DNA from: Deinococcus budaensis
GTDB lineage: Bacteria; Deinococcota; Deinococci; Deinococcales; Deinococcaceae
Reading direction: 5' to 3'
Assembly: GCF_014201885.1 (NCBI RefSeq)
Contig: NZ_JACHFN010000013.1
Coordinates: 95,317-112,823, forward strand
DNA: 17,507 nt
In this document: positions 6,859 to 15,568 of the stretch, piece by piece
Layout: each line of letters opens with the position of its first letter
How positions within the stretch are numbered: position 1 is the first letter of the stretch
The notes under the pieces: generated by a model
Database searches by the model: none
Told to the model about the DNA's origin: nothing
Seen by the model: only the letters and a program-made list of their open reading frames with translations
Program-made: the position numbers and the translations under genes

Positions 6859-9800
6859 CCACGGTCCAGGGACATACCTTCACCGAGGCCCAGGCCCGGG
6901 CCATCTTCAGCGAGGGCAGCGTCGCGATCTCGGCGGGCGCCGGAAGCGGAAAGACGCGCGTGCTGGCCGAGCGCATCCTGAATTTCCTCGTGCGGGGCGT
7001 GCGGCCCGCGCAGATCGTGGCCGTGACCTTCACCGAGGCGGCGGCCGCCGAGCTGCGCGAGCGCGTCACTGCCGTGGTGGAGCGCCGCGCTGAGGCGGAG
7101 GGGGGGCCGTGGCCGGACCTGGTCACCGAACTTCCCCTGATGCAGGTCAGCACCATCCACGGGTTGTGTGGGCGCGTGGCGCGCGAGCATCCGGTGGAGA
7201 GCGGGGCGGGCCTGGGCTTCACGGTGCTCGACGAGCGGGAGGCCCAGGCGTGGCTGGACGAGCACCTGGGTCCGGTGCTCGCCGAGCTGCTGGACGGTGA
7301 GATGGACACCCTGCTGGCCGTGCCGGGCCAGATCCGCCGCGCGGTGCTGGAGGCCCTGCTGAATGACCCGGCTTCCGCCCGGGAAGCGCTGCGCGTGGCC
7401 GCCTCCGCCCGCCAGGTGGACCCCCTGGAACGGGCGCGGCGGGCGTGGGAGGGCGCGTTGCCGCAGTGGCAGGCGGCCGTCGCGGCGCTGGAAGGGACCT
7501 CCGGGCCGCGCGGGGACGTGCTGGAGGAGATGCGGGCCCGGGCCGTGACGCTGGGCCGTGACGCGCCCCTGCTGGGGCCAGGCCTGCTGGCCGTGCGGGA
7601 GGTGCTGCGGGAGCATTCGGGCCGCATTGGGAGGGGCTGGACCGCCACGGCGAAGCAACAGGTCAACGCGGCGCTGGGCGTGATCAAGGGTCTCGCAGCG
7701 CGGGACGACCTTGCGGGGATCCCTGGCGAGGCCACCGCCGCGCACGACCGGGCGGTGCTCGCGCTGGAGCGGCTCTTTGACCATCTGACGCGGCGGTTCG
7801 CGGCCCTCAAGGCCGGGGCAGAGGTCGCCACCTTCGCCGACCTGGAGACCTTTGCGGACGCGGCGCTCGCGCATGGGCACGTGCGGGCCCACTACGCCCG
7901 GCGCTGGACCCATCTGCTCATCGACGAGGCGCAGGACACCAACCCGGTGCAGTGGCGCATCCTCTCCGCCCTGGCGGGGGCGAGCGTCAACCTCACGGTG
8001 GTGGGGGACGAGAAGCAGTCCATCTACGCCTTCCGGCGGGCGGACGTTCAGGTGTTCCGCGCGGCCCAGGACGAGGTGCAGGCCCGCCATGGACAGGTGA
8101 TTCCCATGGGGACGTCGTTCCGCACCCATGCGGCGCTCGTGCAGGTGATCAACGCCTTTTTCGCCTCGCTGATGGCTGGGCCGGACGGGGCGCGGCCCAC
8201 GGCCGCACGGTTCGAACCGCTGACCGCGCACCGGACCAGCTCTCCGCTCGGAGAAGGCGCGCCCTGCGCCGAGGTGTATGACATTCACGCGCAGGACGTC
8301 GGAGCTGCGCGGGCCGCCGAAGCCCAGCTGCTCGCCACGCGGATCCAGGACCTGCTCTACGCGGGGACGCCGGTGCATGACCGCGCCCTGGGGGAGACGC
8401 GCCCGCTGAGACTCGGGGACGTGGCCGTCCTCTTCCGGGCGCGGACCCACCTGAAGACCTATGAGCAGGCCCTGGCTGCCGCGGGCGTGCCCTACGCCGT
8501 GCATGGGGGCCGTGGCCTGTACGGCCGCCCCGAGGTGCGGGACGCCGCGGGGCTCCTGCACCTGCTGGCCGACCCCAGCCGTGACATTCCGCTGGCCGCC
8601 TTCCTGCGGGGGCCGCACGTGTGCCTGACCGACCAGCAGTTGCTGGACATCGCCCGGCTGCGCGAACCCGGAGAGAGCCTCTGGGACGCGGCGCGGCGCT
8701 CGGGAGAACCGGCAGTGCAGCAGGCGGTGGCCTGGATCCACGGCTGGCGCGAGGCGAGCGTCACCCTCAGCGCCTCGCAGCTGCTGATGGAGGCCGACCA
8801 GGTCACCGGGGCGGCGCTGGTGCATGCGGCGATGCCGGACGGGCCGCGCCGCGTGGCGAACCTGGTGCGCTTTCAGGCCTTGCTGCGCTCCTGGGCACAG
8901 CAGGGCCTGCGGGACGTGGTGCGGGTGGCCGGGCACCTTGAGGAGCTCGAGCGCCTCGGCGCGCAGGAGGCCGAGGCGGTGAGTCCTTCTCCCGACGCTG
9001 TCCAGCTCATGACCATTCACGGGTCCAAAGGCCTGGAATTTCCGGTCGTGATCGTGGCTGACGTGCTGAACCCGGGAGGAGGCCCGCCGCCGAAAGTGCG
9101 CTTCGACGCGTCGGCCGGTGTGGCCCTGCGGTTGCCGGACGTGGAGGAGGATCTCCCGGACTGGGAGGCGCTGGAGGCCCTGGCCAAGGAGCGCGACCTC
9201 AGCGAGGGCGAGCGGGTCACCTACGTGGCCCTGACCCGGGCAGCGGATCTGCTGATCTTGCTGGCGCCCGGCAACCTCGGCCCGGCCGCCCGGGGCCGTT
9301 TCGAGACTTTCGTGGCGCACCTACCGGCGCAGGGCGTGACCGTGAGCTACGCGGAGGCGGCGGATGTCCGTGCGCCTCGCCCCCTGCCGCCCCTCGCGGG
9401 GTCCGGACGTGTTCGGGTCGACGTGCAGACGGGTCCGGGCGTGATTCTGCCAGGAACCCTGCCCGTGACCAGCCTGGCCACCTACCTCCAGTGCCCGCGC
9501 CTGTTCGCGTACCGGCACCTCGAAGGCCGCGAAGGGCTGGTGAGCCTATGGAGCGAGCGGGAAGCGGCTGAGCGCAGCAACACGGAAGGCCGCCTCGCCG
9601 GACGCCAGATTGGCGACGCGGTGCACCGCGCCCTGGAACACGGCTGGGACCGCCAGATGATGCGCGAGCGCTTCGGGTATTTCGCGCCTGCCGACTTCCA
9701 GACGGTCGTGACCCTGGTGGAGGCGATGGCGGGCGAGGCCTTTGCCGGAGTGCGGGATCGCCCCTTCGAGCGCGAGAAGGCCATCCAGGTGCCGGTGGGC

Positions 9801-10136
9801 ACCCTGACGTTGGAGGGGATCGTCGATGCGTTCGACCCACAGGGTGGGTTGGTCCTGGACTACAAGACCGACCGCCAGATGGTTCCCGAACATCACCTGC
9901 CGCAGCTGGCGCTCTACGCACATCACCTGGGAGCGCGGGAGGCGGCCCTCGCGTACCTGCGTCACGAAACCCTGCACCGGTTGACCGAAGCGGACTTGCG
10001 CCGGGGCCTCGCCCTGGTGCGAGACACCGTATCCCGGCTGGAAGCCCTGGACTTCGCCCCGACCCCCTCCGCGTCTGCCTGCCGCTTCTGTGCTTTTCGG
10101 GGCGTGTGTGACGCAGCCTTCAAGGAGACCCCATGA
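6855..10136 (+). CDS. AddA-like UvrD helicase with C-terminal Fe-S nuclease
   Basis: This 1093-aa superfamily 1A helicase-nuclease shows all main motifs: Walker A AGAGSGKT (27-34), VTFTEAAAAELRERV (Ia), STIHGLCGRVA, IDEAQD (356-361), VVGDEKQSIYAFR (from 383), MTIHGSKGLEF (from 719) and VTYVALTRAADLLIL (from 788). The C-terminal PD-(D/E)XK nuclease has Cys880, GDAVH with His924, Asp991, Asp1002-Tyr-Lys1004 and the cysteines C1076, C1079 and C1085. The nuclease therefore carries its own Fe-S staple, unlike Bacillus AddA. Expected role: ATP-driven unwinding and resection of double-strand ends together with the preceding protein. GTG at 6855 overlaps the upstream stop and has GGGGAGGTGG just before it. 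The frame is open upstream to 6690, but that part overlaps the nuclease gene out of frame and is not homologous. The stop overlaps the next ATG by 4 bp. Confidence 0.9.
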   Translation: MTTVQGHTFTEAQARAIFSEGSVAISAGAGSGKTRVLAERILNFLVRGVRPAQIVAVTFTEAAAAELRERVTAVVERRAEAEGGPWPDLVTELPLMQVSTIHGLCGRVAREHPVESGAGLGFTVLDEREAQAWLDEHLGPVLAELLDGEMDTLLAVPGQIRRAVLEALLNDPASAREALRVAASARQVDPLERARRAWEGALPQWQAAVAALEGTSGPRGDVLEEMRARAVTLGRDAPLLGPGLLAVREVLREHSGRIGRGWTATAKQQVNAALGVIKGLAARDDLAGIPGEATAAHDRAVLALERLFDHLTRRFAALKAGAEVATFADLETFADAALAHGHVRAHYARRWTHLLIDEAQDTNPVQWRILSALAGASVNLTVVGDEKQSIYAFRRADVQVFRAAQDEVQARHGQVIPMGTSFRTHAALVQVINAFFASLMAGPDGARPTAARFEPLTAHRTSSPLGEGAPCAEVYDIHAQDVGAARAAEAQLLATRIQDLLYAGTPVHDRALGETRPLRLGDVAVLFRARTHLKTYEQALAAAGVPYAVHGGRGLYGRPEVRDAAGLLHLLADPSRDIPLAAFLRGPHVCLTDQQLLDIARLREPGESLWDAARRSGEPAVQQAVAWIHGWREASVTLSASQLLMEADQVTGAALVHAAMPDGPRRVANLVRFQALLRSWAQQGLRDVVRVAGHLEELERLGAQEAEAVSPSPDAVQLMTIHGSKGLEFPVVIVADVLNPGGGPPPKVRFDASAGVALRLPDVEEDLPDWEALEALAKERDLSEGERVTYVALTRAADLLILLAPGNLGPAARGRFETFVAHLPAQGVTVSYAEAADVRAPRPLPPLAGSGRVRVDVQTGPGVILPGTLPVTSLATYLQCPRLFAYRHLEGREGLVSLWSEREAAERSNTEGRLAGRQIGDAVHRALEHGWDRQMMRERFGYFAPADFQTVVTLVEAMAGEAFAGVRDRPFEREKAIQVPVGTLTLEGIVDAFDPQGGLVLDYKTDRQMVPEHHLPQLALYAHHLGAREAALAYLRHETLHRLTEADLRRGLALVRDTVSRLEALDFAPTPSASACRFCAFRGVCDAAFKETP

Positions 10137-10576
10137 CCGAGTCCACCCGTGACCTGACCGCAGTTCCGGACCTCATTCCGACTCCCTACGCCTCGGCCGT
10201 ACTGGACTTTCTGGCGGAGGAGGGCTTCCGGCCGCAGCTGGACGAGGACGGTGACGTCTTCTTCAAGTACGAGGGCGGCACCTACATGGTCATCACCAGC
10301 AGCGACGAGCCGACCGTGCTGACGCTGGTGTTGCCGTACTTCTGGCCGCTCGACGACGCGGCCGAGCGGACCCGGGCGCTGGAGGCGGCCATGTTTGCCC
10401 ACCGCCAGGTCCGGATCGGGCGGGTGACCGTGCTGGAGAACAACGTCACCGCCAGCGTGAACGCCTACCTGCCGGACGGGGACAGCTTCCGGGCGGTGCT
10501 GTTGAGCAGCCTCGACGGCCTGAAGTACCTCAGCCTGAAGTTCAGGGAGCACATGCACGCCCAGCTGGAGAACTGA
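10133..10576 (+). CDS. YbjN-like domain protein
   Basis: This 147-aa acidic protein fits the YbjN-like fold (PF10722): a helix (about 18-30, YASAVLDFLAEEGF), a DEDGDVFFKYEGGTYMVI beta-hairpin segment, strands around LTLVLPYFWPL, a long helix (AERTRALEAAMFAHRQV), and a final helix (DGLKYLSLKFREHMHAQ). YbjN proteins resemble type III secretion chaperones and are usually thought to be adaptors or chaperones; no enzymatic residues are known. Its ATG overlaps the AddA-like stop (ATGA), with AAGGAG six bases before, so it is made in step with the helicase. It may be an assembly chaperone or DNA-mimic-like modulator of the complex, but that is speculation from acidity and position. No signal peptide or membrane segment is present. 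Confidence 0.7.
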   Translation: MTESTRDLTAVPDLIPTPYASAVLDFLAEEGFRPQLDEDGDVFFKYEGGTYMVITSSDEPTVLTLVLPYFWPLDDAAERTRALEAAMFAHRQVRIGRVTVLENNVTASVNAYLPDGDSFRAVLLSSLDGLKYLSLKFREHMHAQLEN

Positions 10577-10579
10577 GGC

Positions 10580-11548
10580 GTGACGGCCACCACCAAGACC
10601 GAGCGGATTCTTGACCTCCTGGAACTGCTGGGTGACGGCGAGTGCAGTGCCCGCGACCTGGTGCGGCGGCTGGGCCTGCCCGGGAACCAGCTTCGCAGCG
10701 TGCAGCGCGACCTGCGGACGCTGATCGACCGGAACGTGCTGGAGGTGGCCCCGTCCGGCCGCTACCGCCGCCCCGTGGGGGTCAGCAGCCTCAACCCGGT
10801 GGAGGCCCTTGCGGTGTACTCAGCGACCCGGATGCTGTATCACCACGCGGCGGAGTACAACGAGCACTACCTGAGGGCGATGGACAAGCTCGCCCGGCAA
10901 CTGCCGGAACGGGCGCGGCGGGTGGCGACCCTCGCGAGCGAGGCGTACCGGAACAAGCCCAACGCGGGCGGCTCACGAACCTTCGAACTGGTCGCGCAGG
11001 CCTGGCTGGAGGGGCGGGTGCTGCGCTTCGAGTACCACTCGCTTCAGAAGGTCTCGGCGGTCGAGCTGGTGATCTACTTCATCGAACTCAGTCCGCAGAA
11101 CCGCCAGGCCTACGCCATCGGGGTCAACCGGTTGAAGGGGGGAGACAGGCCTTTCGTCTTCCGGCTCTCCCGGATGCGTGACGCTACGCTGCTCAGTGAC
11201 GAGGGTGAGATCCCGGAAGACTTCCATCCTCTGAAGTTCCTGTCCAATGCCTGGGGAATCATGACCGGTGACCCGGTGCAGGTAGAGCTGTTCTTCTCCC
11301 CGGCGGTGCGCGAGCGGGTAGGGGAGACCCACCTGGGGGACGGCGCGGAGGTGAGGGTGCTGGCAAGCGGCCACACCCGCGTGGTCCTGACCGTGGGCGG
11401 TTGGAAGGAACTGATCCCCTGGATCCTGGGCTGGGGCGGCGAGGTCGAGGTGCTGGAACCGCCCGACCTTCGGGAAGCGGTGGCGCGGGGGCACCGCGCA
11501 GGGGCGGAAGTGCACACTTCTGGCGCACCACAAGGAGATGAACGTTGA
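10580..11548 (+). CDS. WYL-domain transcriptional regulator
   Basis: This 322-aa protein has an N-terminal winged helix-turn-helix (about 5-65, with CSARDLVRRLGLPGNQLRSV), a linker helix region (70-130), a WYL domain (about 135-205) and a C-terminal WCX domain (about 232-302, ending WILGWGGEVEVLEPPDLREA). WYL proteins bind nucleic acids or nucleotides and often control defence systems. The signature Trp-Tyr-Leu is not intact here: the matching place reads QAYAIG (about 176-181), keeping only the tyrosine. The downstream FRLSRMRDATLL strand is conserved. GTG at 10580 begins three bases after the YbjN-like stop. The stop overlaps the helicase TTG start by 4 bp. Its place in mid-operon, not first, suggests it is produced in fixed ratio with the effectors. 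No target operator can be assigned. Confidence 0.85.
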   Translation: MTATTKTERILDLLELLGDGECSARDLVRRLGLPGNQLRSVQRDLRTLIDRNVLEVAPSGRYRRPVGVSSLNPVEALAVYSATRMLYHHAAEYNEHYLRAMDKLARQLPERARRVATLASEAYRNKPNAGGSRTFELVAQAWLEGRVLRFEYHSLQKVSAVELVIYFIELSPQNRQAYAIGVNRLKGGDRPFVFRLSRMRDATLLSDEGEIPEDFHPLKFLSNAWGIMTGDPVQVELFFSPAVRERVGETHLGDGAEVRVLASGHTRVVLTVGGWKELIPWILGWGGEVEVLEPPDLREAVARGHRAGAEVHTSGAPQGDER

Positions 11549-14500
11549 AACTGATTCGGAATCAGGGCGCGGATACGGTCCTGAACGCCTGGCAGGCCGC
11601 CGGGCATGCGGTGTCCCCCCAGAAACTTGCTCTGGCCACGTCCAACCTTTCCCTCTTCGGTCTGCAGGAGGCCTGGACTGATCTCAACAGCACCGCACAG
11701 CGGCAGCTGATCATCCCGGCGGACCTTGGGGCGCTGGGCCTGTTCGGCGACGAAGTGGACCGCACCCGCCGGGGTCGCCTCAATCTGCCCCTGCTGGCGC
11801 GGCGGTTCGCGCAGTGGTTGGAGGGCACGGAGGTGCGCTTCGCCGCGGGACCCGTCCCGCAGAGCCTGATCGCCCTCCATGGTCAGGGCGGCGCTCAGGT
11901 GTTCGCGGGGCAGTGTGCGCTGACCACCGAGGGCCTGGGCAGCGTGCCAGGAAATCCGCTGGCGCTTATTCAGGCGTCGAGTTCGCCGGAGGAAGCGGGG
12001 CTGCTGGCCGCGTGGTTCGAGGCCCTGTGGGGGGCCTTCCCAGCACGTCCGGAGGTCAAGCAGGCGCTGCTGGCCCATCTGCGCGAGCTGGCCCAGCCGA
12101 ACGTGCCTGACCGCCTGTACCACGCCGTGCTCTACGGGGTCTTCAAGGATCTGGGCGGGGAACTGGACGAGGAGCGCATCGTTCGCAGCGGCACGGGTAT
12201 CAAGGAAACGGAAGTCTGGAAGAAACTCTTCCGGTTCCAGCGGGACGGCGTGATCGGCGTGATCGACAAGCTCGAGCGCCTGGGCGGCTGCATCGTGGCG
12301 GACAGTGTGGGGCTGGGAAAGACATTCACGGCGTTGGCGGTCATCAAGTACTACGAACTGCGCAATGACCGCGTGCTGGTGCTGGCCCCCAAGCGGCTGC
12401 GGGACAACTGGACGCTGTACAAGGCCAACGACGTGCGTAATCCCCTGGCAGCGGACCGGCTGCACTACGACGTCTTGAACCACACTGACCTCTCGCGGGA
12501 GCGCGGTCAGAGCGGTGAAATCGACCTTGCACACGTGAACTGGGGCAACTACGACCTGGTGGTTATCGACGAGTCACACAACTTTCGCAATAAAGCCGCC
12601 GTCAACACCCGGGTCACACGGTACTCGCGCCTGATGGAGCAGATCATCCAGTCCGGTGTGAAGACCCGGGTGCTGATGCTCTCGGCCACGCCAGTCAACA
12701 ACCGCCTCGCGGACCTGAAGAATCAGATCGCCTTCGTGACGGAAGGGGAAGATGACGCGCTGGCGACCCACGGCATTTCCAGCGTGGAGGGCACCACCCG
12801 GCGTGCACAACTCCAGTTCAACGCATGGCAGCGCCTCCCAGAAGAAGAGCGCACACCCGCAAAACTCACCGAGATGCTGGGCTTCGACTACTTCCGGCTC
12901 CTGGACCTGCTGACCATCGCCCGGTCCCGCAAGCACATCGTGCGTTATTACGGCACGGCAGACACTGGCAAGTTCCCGGAACGACTGCCGCCCGTCAACG
13001 TGAAGGCGGGTGTAGACCGCAGGGGACAGTTCCCGGCCATTCAGGACATCAACACGGAGATCCGGAAGCTGAGCCTGGCGGCGTACGCCCCCATGAAGTA
13101 CCTGCTCTCTGGCAAGCAGGAGGAGTACGAGCGGCGCTACCTCACCCGCATGGATCAGTCCAAGTACGGCAAGGTTTTCCGGCAGTCCGACCGCGAGCAG
13201 AACCTGATTCACCTGCTGCGGGTGAATCTCCTCAAGCGCATGGAGAGCGCCGTGCATTCTTTCATGCTCACGTTGGAGCGGCAGCTCGCGGACGTGGAGC
13301 GCACGATTGCCCGGCTGGACGCCTTTGATTTGCGGCAGGCGGACGCCCCCGACATCAGCGAACCCAGCATCGAGGATCTCGCCGAGGACGACCCCATCCT
13401 GGAAACGCAGGGCGTGGGCCGAGAGGTGAAGGTGCTGCTCGCCGACATGGACCGCCGCCGCTGGCGGCAGGACCTGGAGGAGGACCGCTCGCGCCTCACG
13501 GCCCTGTGGGAAAACGCCCGGCAGGTGCTGCCCGCGCAGGACGAGAAGCTGGCCCTGCTGCGGCAGGTGATCGAGAGCAAGCTCCGGCAGCCCCTCAACG
13601 CCGGGAACCGCAAGGTCATCGTGTTCACGGCCTTTGCCGACACCGCCAAGTACCTCTATGGGCAACTGGCGGACTGGGCCTTGAAGGAACACGGCCTGCA
13701 CGCGGCCCTGGTTACAGGTTCCGGCAGCAACCGCAGCACCCTGCCAGGTCTACGCACGGACCTCGCAGGCATCCTCACCGCCTTCAGCCCGCGCAGCAAG
13801 GGCCGCCCGGCGGAACTGAGTGGAGAAGGGGAGCTGGACCTCCTGATCGCCACCGACTGCATCAGCGAGGGGCAGAACCTGCAGGACTGCGACCTGCTGG
13901 TGAACTACGACATCCACTGGAATCCGGTGCGCATCATTCAGCGCTTCGGACGGATCGACCGCATCGGCAGCCCGAACGACCGGATTCAACTGGTGAACTT
14001 CTGGCCGAACATGGAACTCGACGAGTACATCAACCTGGAAAGCCGAGTGTCGGGCCGCATGATGCTGCTCGACATCTCCGCGACCGGTGAAGAAAATCTG
14101 ATCGAGACGCAGGCCGGGAACGTGATGAACGACCTGGAGTACCGCCGCAAGCAACTGCTGCAACTTCAGAGCGCTGTGGTGGACATCGAGGATCTCAGCA
14201 GCGGCCTGAGCCTGACCGACCTGACGCTGAACGACTTCCGGGTGGATCTGACCACCTACCTGGCCGGGCATCCGGGGGAGGCCGAGCGCTTCGACGCGTT
14301 GCCACCGGCCGTCTTCGCTCCGGTGTTCGCGGACGCGCAGATTCCGTCTGGCACCCTGTTCTGCTTGAAGGCGGTGACCGAGCGGTCCCTGAAGGCGGCG
14401 CGCGACTATCCCCTCTCGCCGCACTACCTGATTCACGTGGGGGAAGATGGCGCGGCCCTGCTGCCCCCCACGCAGGCCAAGCACGCGCTGGACCGGCTAA

Positions 14501-14766
14501 GGAAGCTCTGCGCCGGGCAGGAACGTGACCCGGAGGCCGAGCGGCAGTTTGACCGCCTGACCAGGGGGGGAGAGCGCATGGAGGTCCTTCAGAAGCAGCT
14601 CAGTGCCGCCCTGACCGCCATCACGGGCAAGGCCGAGGAACGCGCCGCCGCCAGCCTCTTCAGCCTGGGCGGGACGCAGACGGGCAAGGGGAGCGCGGCG
14701 GGCCTGAAGGACTTCGAGGTGGTGGCCTACCTCGCCATCCTGCCCGCTTCGGGGGGCAAGGCTTGA
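11545..14766 (+). CDS. SNF2-type helicase with degenerate PLD-like N-terminus
   Basis: This 1073-aa superfamily 2 ATPase has motif I ADSVGLGKT (252-260), motif II DESH (342-345), motif III SAT (380-382), and a second RecA lobe with KVIVFTAFADTAKYL (from 690), ATDCISEGQNLQDCDLLVNY (near 769) and motif VI QRFGRIDRIG (799-808). It belongs to the helicases that sit beside methyltransferases in DISARM-like and type III-like defence loci. Residues 1-200 resemble the phospholipase D-like domain often found at this position, but the HxK signature reads HGQ (112-114) and the GSxNLT segment reads GQCALTTEGL, so nuclease activity is unlikely. The C-terminus (about 840-1073) is helical and family-specific. 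The TTG start at 11545 overlaps the WYL stop (TTGA) and has AAGGAG seven bases before it. The stop overlaps the next TTG in the same way. Confidence 0.9.
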   Translation: MKLIRNQGADTVLNAWQAAGHAVSPQKLALATSNLSLFGLQEAWTDLNSTAQRQLIIPADLGALGLFGDEVDRTRRGRLNLPLLARRFAQWLEGTEVRFAAGPVPQSLIALHGQGGAQVFAGQCALTTEGLGSVPGNPLALIQASSSPEEAGLLAAWFEALWGAFPARPEVKQALLAHLRELAQPNVPDRLYHAVLYGVFKDLGGELDEERIVRSGTGIKETEVWKKLFRFQRDGVIGVIDKLERLGGCIVADSVGLGKTFTALAVIKYYELRNDRVLVLAPKRLRDNWTLYKANDVRNPLAADRLHYDVLNHTDLSRERGQSGEIDLAHVNWGNYDLVVIDESHNFRNKAAVNTRVTRYSRLMEQIIQSGVKTRVLMLSATPVNNRLADLKNQIAFVTEGEDDALATHGISSVEGTTRRAQLQFNAWQRLPEEERTPAKLTEMLGFDYFRLLDLLTIARSRKHIVRYYGTADTGKFPERLPPVNVKAGVDRRGQFPAIQDINTEIRKLSLAAYAPMKYLLSGKQEEYERRYLTRMDQSKYGKVFRQSDREQNLIHLLRVNLLKRMESAVHSFMLTLERQLADVERTIARLDAFDLRQADAPDISEPSIEDLAEDDPILETQGVGREVKVLLADMDRRRWRQDLEEDRSRLTALWENARQVLPAQDEKLALLRQVIESKLRQPLNAGNRKVIVFTAFADTAKYLYGQLADWALKEHGLHAALVTGSGSNRSTLPGLRTDLAGILTAFSPRSKGRPAELSGEGELDLLIATDCISEGQNLQDCDLLVNYDIHWNPVRIIQRFGRIDRIGSPNDRIQLVNFWPNMELDEYINLESRVSGRMMLLDISATGEENLIETQAGNVMNDLEYRRKQLLQLQSAVVDIEDLSSGLSLTDLTLNDFRVDLTTYLAGHPGEAERFDALPPAVFAPVFADAQIPSGTLFCLKAVTERSLKAARDYPLSPHYLIHVGEDGAALLPPTQAKHALDRLRKLCAGQERDPEAERQFDRLTRGGERMEVLQKQLSAALTAITGKAEERAAASLFSLGGTQTGKGSAAGLKDFEVVAYLAILPASGGKA

Positions 14767-15542
14767 AGCCTGCTGAGATTCTGGACCACCTGCGCCTGCC
14801 GGACACGGCCCTGGCCGACCAGCGCATTCCCAAGCGGCTGCTGCTGGAGCACGGTACGCCCACCGCCGCCGACAAGCGGCTGATCGAGGCCCACGTCGCC
14901 GGGCTGCACTGGAATGCCGTGCTGAGGCCGGACACCGTGGCGATTCCGGCCCACAGCGACGCGGCCCACGAGTACAGCGAGGTCCACGTGCTGACCCTGA
15001 CGACGCGCGACCTGACGTGGCCGAGCGCCAAAGCCGCCCGCCTACGCGAGCTGGTTCACCGCGCCATTCCCTATCCCCTGCTGCTGCTGGAGGCCGCACT
15101 GGAAGACAGCGCGGAGCAGACCGGGCTGAGCCTCGCGCACAAGCGGCGCTCACAGGCCACAGCGGGCGAGGTAGTGCTGGAGGGCGAGGTGCTGCCCGTC
15201 CCCCTGAGCGCCTCACCCTACCTCAGCGCCTGTCTACCTCAACTGGCCCTGGACGTGCGGGCTTTTGCCCACCTGCGCGACCTCTACCGCCACTGGGAGA
15301 GCGCCGCTGTCGCCCTGCTGGTGGCTCCCGTGACCGGGCAGTACCACTTGGACCCCGACCCCACCACGCTGCGGGCGAGGCTGCATGACCATGACCGCCT
15401 GACCCGCGAAATGGGCACTCTGCGGAGTGCCGCCACCCGTGAGAAAGCCCTCTCGCGCCGGGCAGAACTGAACCTGAAGATTCAGGCTCTGACACGCGAG
15501 AGAGCCCAACTGGAGGAACAGATGCTAGACTGGCCTGGCTAG
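14763..15542 (+). CDS. DUF4391 domain protein
   Basis: This 259-aa protein matches DUF4391 as remembered: RIPKRLLLEHG (21-31), ADKRLIEAHVAGLHW (36-50), EYSEVHVLTL (70-79), AIPYPLLLLE (101-110) and a basic LAHKRRS (124-130). The C-terminus (about 215-255) is a predicted coiled coil of alternating Arg, Glu and Leu. DUF4391 proteins occur between SNF2-type helicases and type III-like methyltransferases and have no established activity; a scaffold or DNA-contact subunit is plausible. TTG at 14763 overlaps the helicase stop by 4 bp (TTGA), which supports a dedicated partnership with the helicase. The last codons overlap a small dyad (15531-15546) that may be the operator of the toxin-antitoxin pair. 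Confidence 0.85.
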   Translation: MKPAEILDHLRLPDTALADQRIPKRLLLEHGTPTAADKRLIEAHVAGLHWNAVLRPDTVAIPAHSDAAHEYSEVHVLTLTTRDLTWPSAKAARLRELVHRAIPYPLLLLEAALEDSAEQTGLSLAHKRRSQATAGEVVLEGEVLPVPLSASPYLSACLPQLALDVRAFAHLRDLYRHWESAAVALLVAPVTGQYHLDPDPTTLRARLHDHDRLTREMGTLRSAATREKALSRRAELNLKIQALTRERAQLEEQMLDWPG

Positions 15543-15546
15543 GCCA
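15526..15546 (+). promoter_or_regulatory. Possible autoregulated promoter of the toxin-antitoxin pair
   Basis: TGGCCT (15531-15536) and AGGCCA (15541-15546) form a 6-bp inverted repeat around GGCT, spanning the end of the DUF4391 gene. A -10-like TAGACT (15526-15531) abuts its left arm; no convincing -35 is seen. Phd-type antitoxins usually repress their own promoter through short palindromes, so this could give the pair independent, autoregulated expression inside the operon. It could equally be a chance GC-rich hairpin. Confidence 0.35.
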
Positions 15547-15568
15547 ACACAGGGCAGAGGTGGAGCAT

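Noticed and set aside
6798..9320. 840-aa open frame on the minus strand
   Set aside because: It lies entirely opposite the AddA-like helicase, which shows every expected motif. Long antisense frames are common in GC-rich DNA; its translation has low-complexity Gly/Arg/His/Gln-rich content and no recognisable domain.
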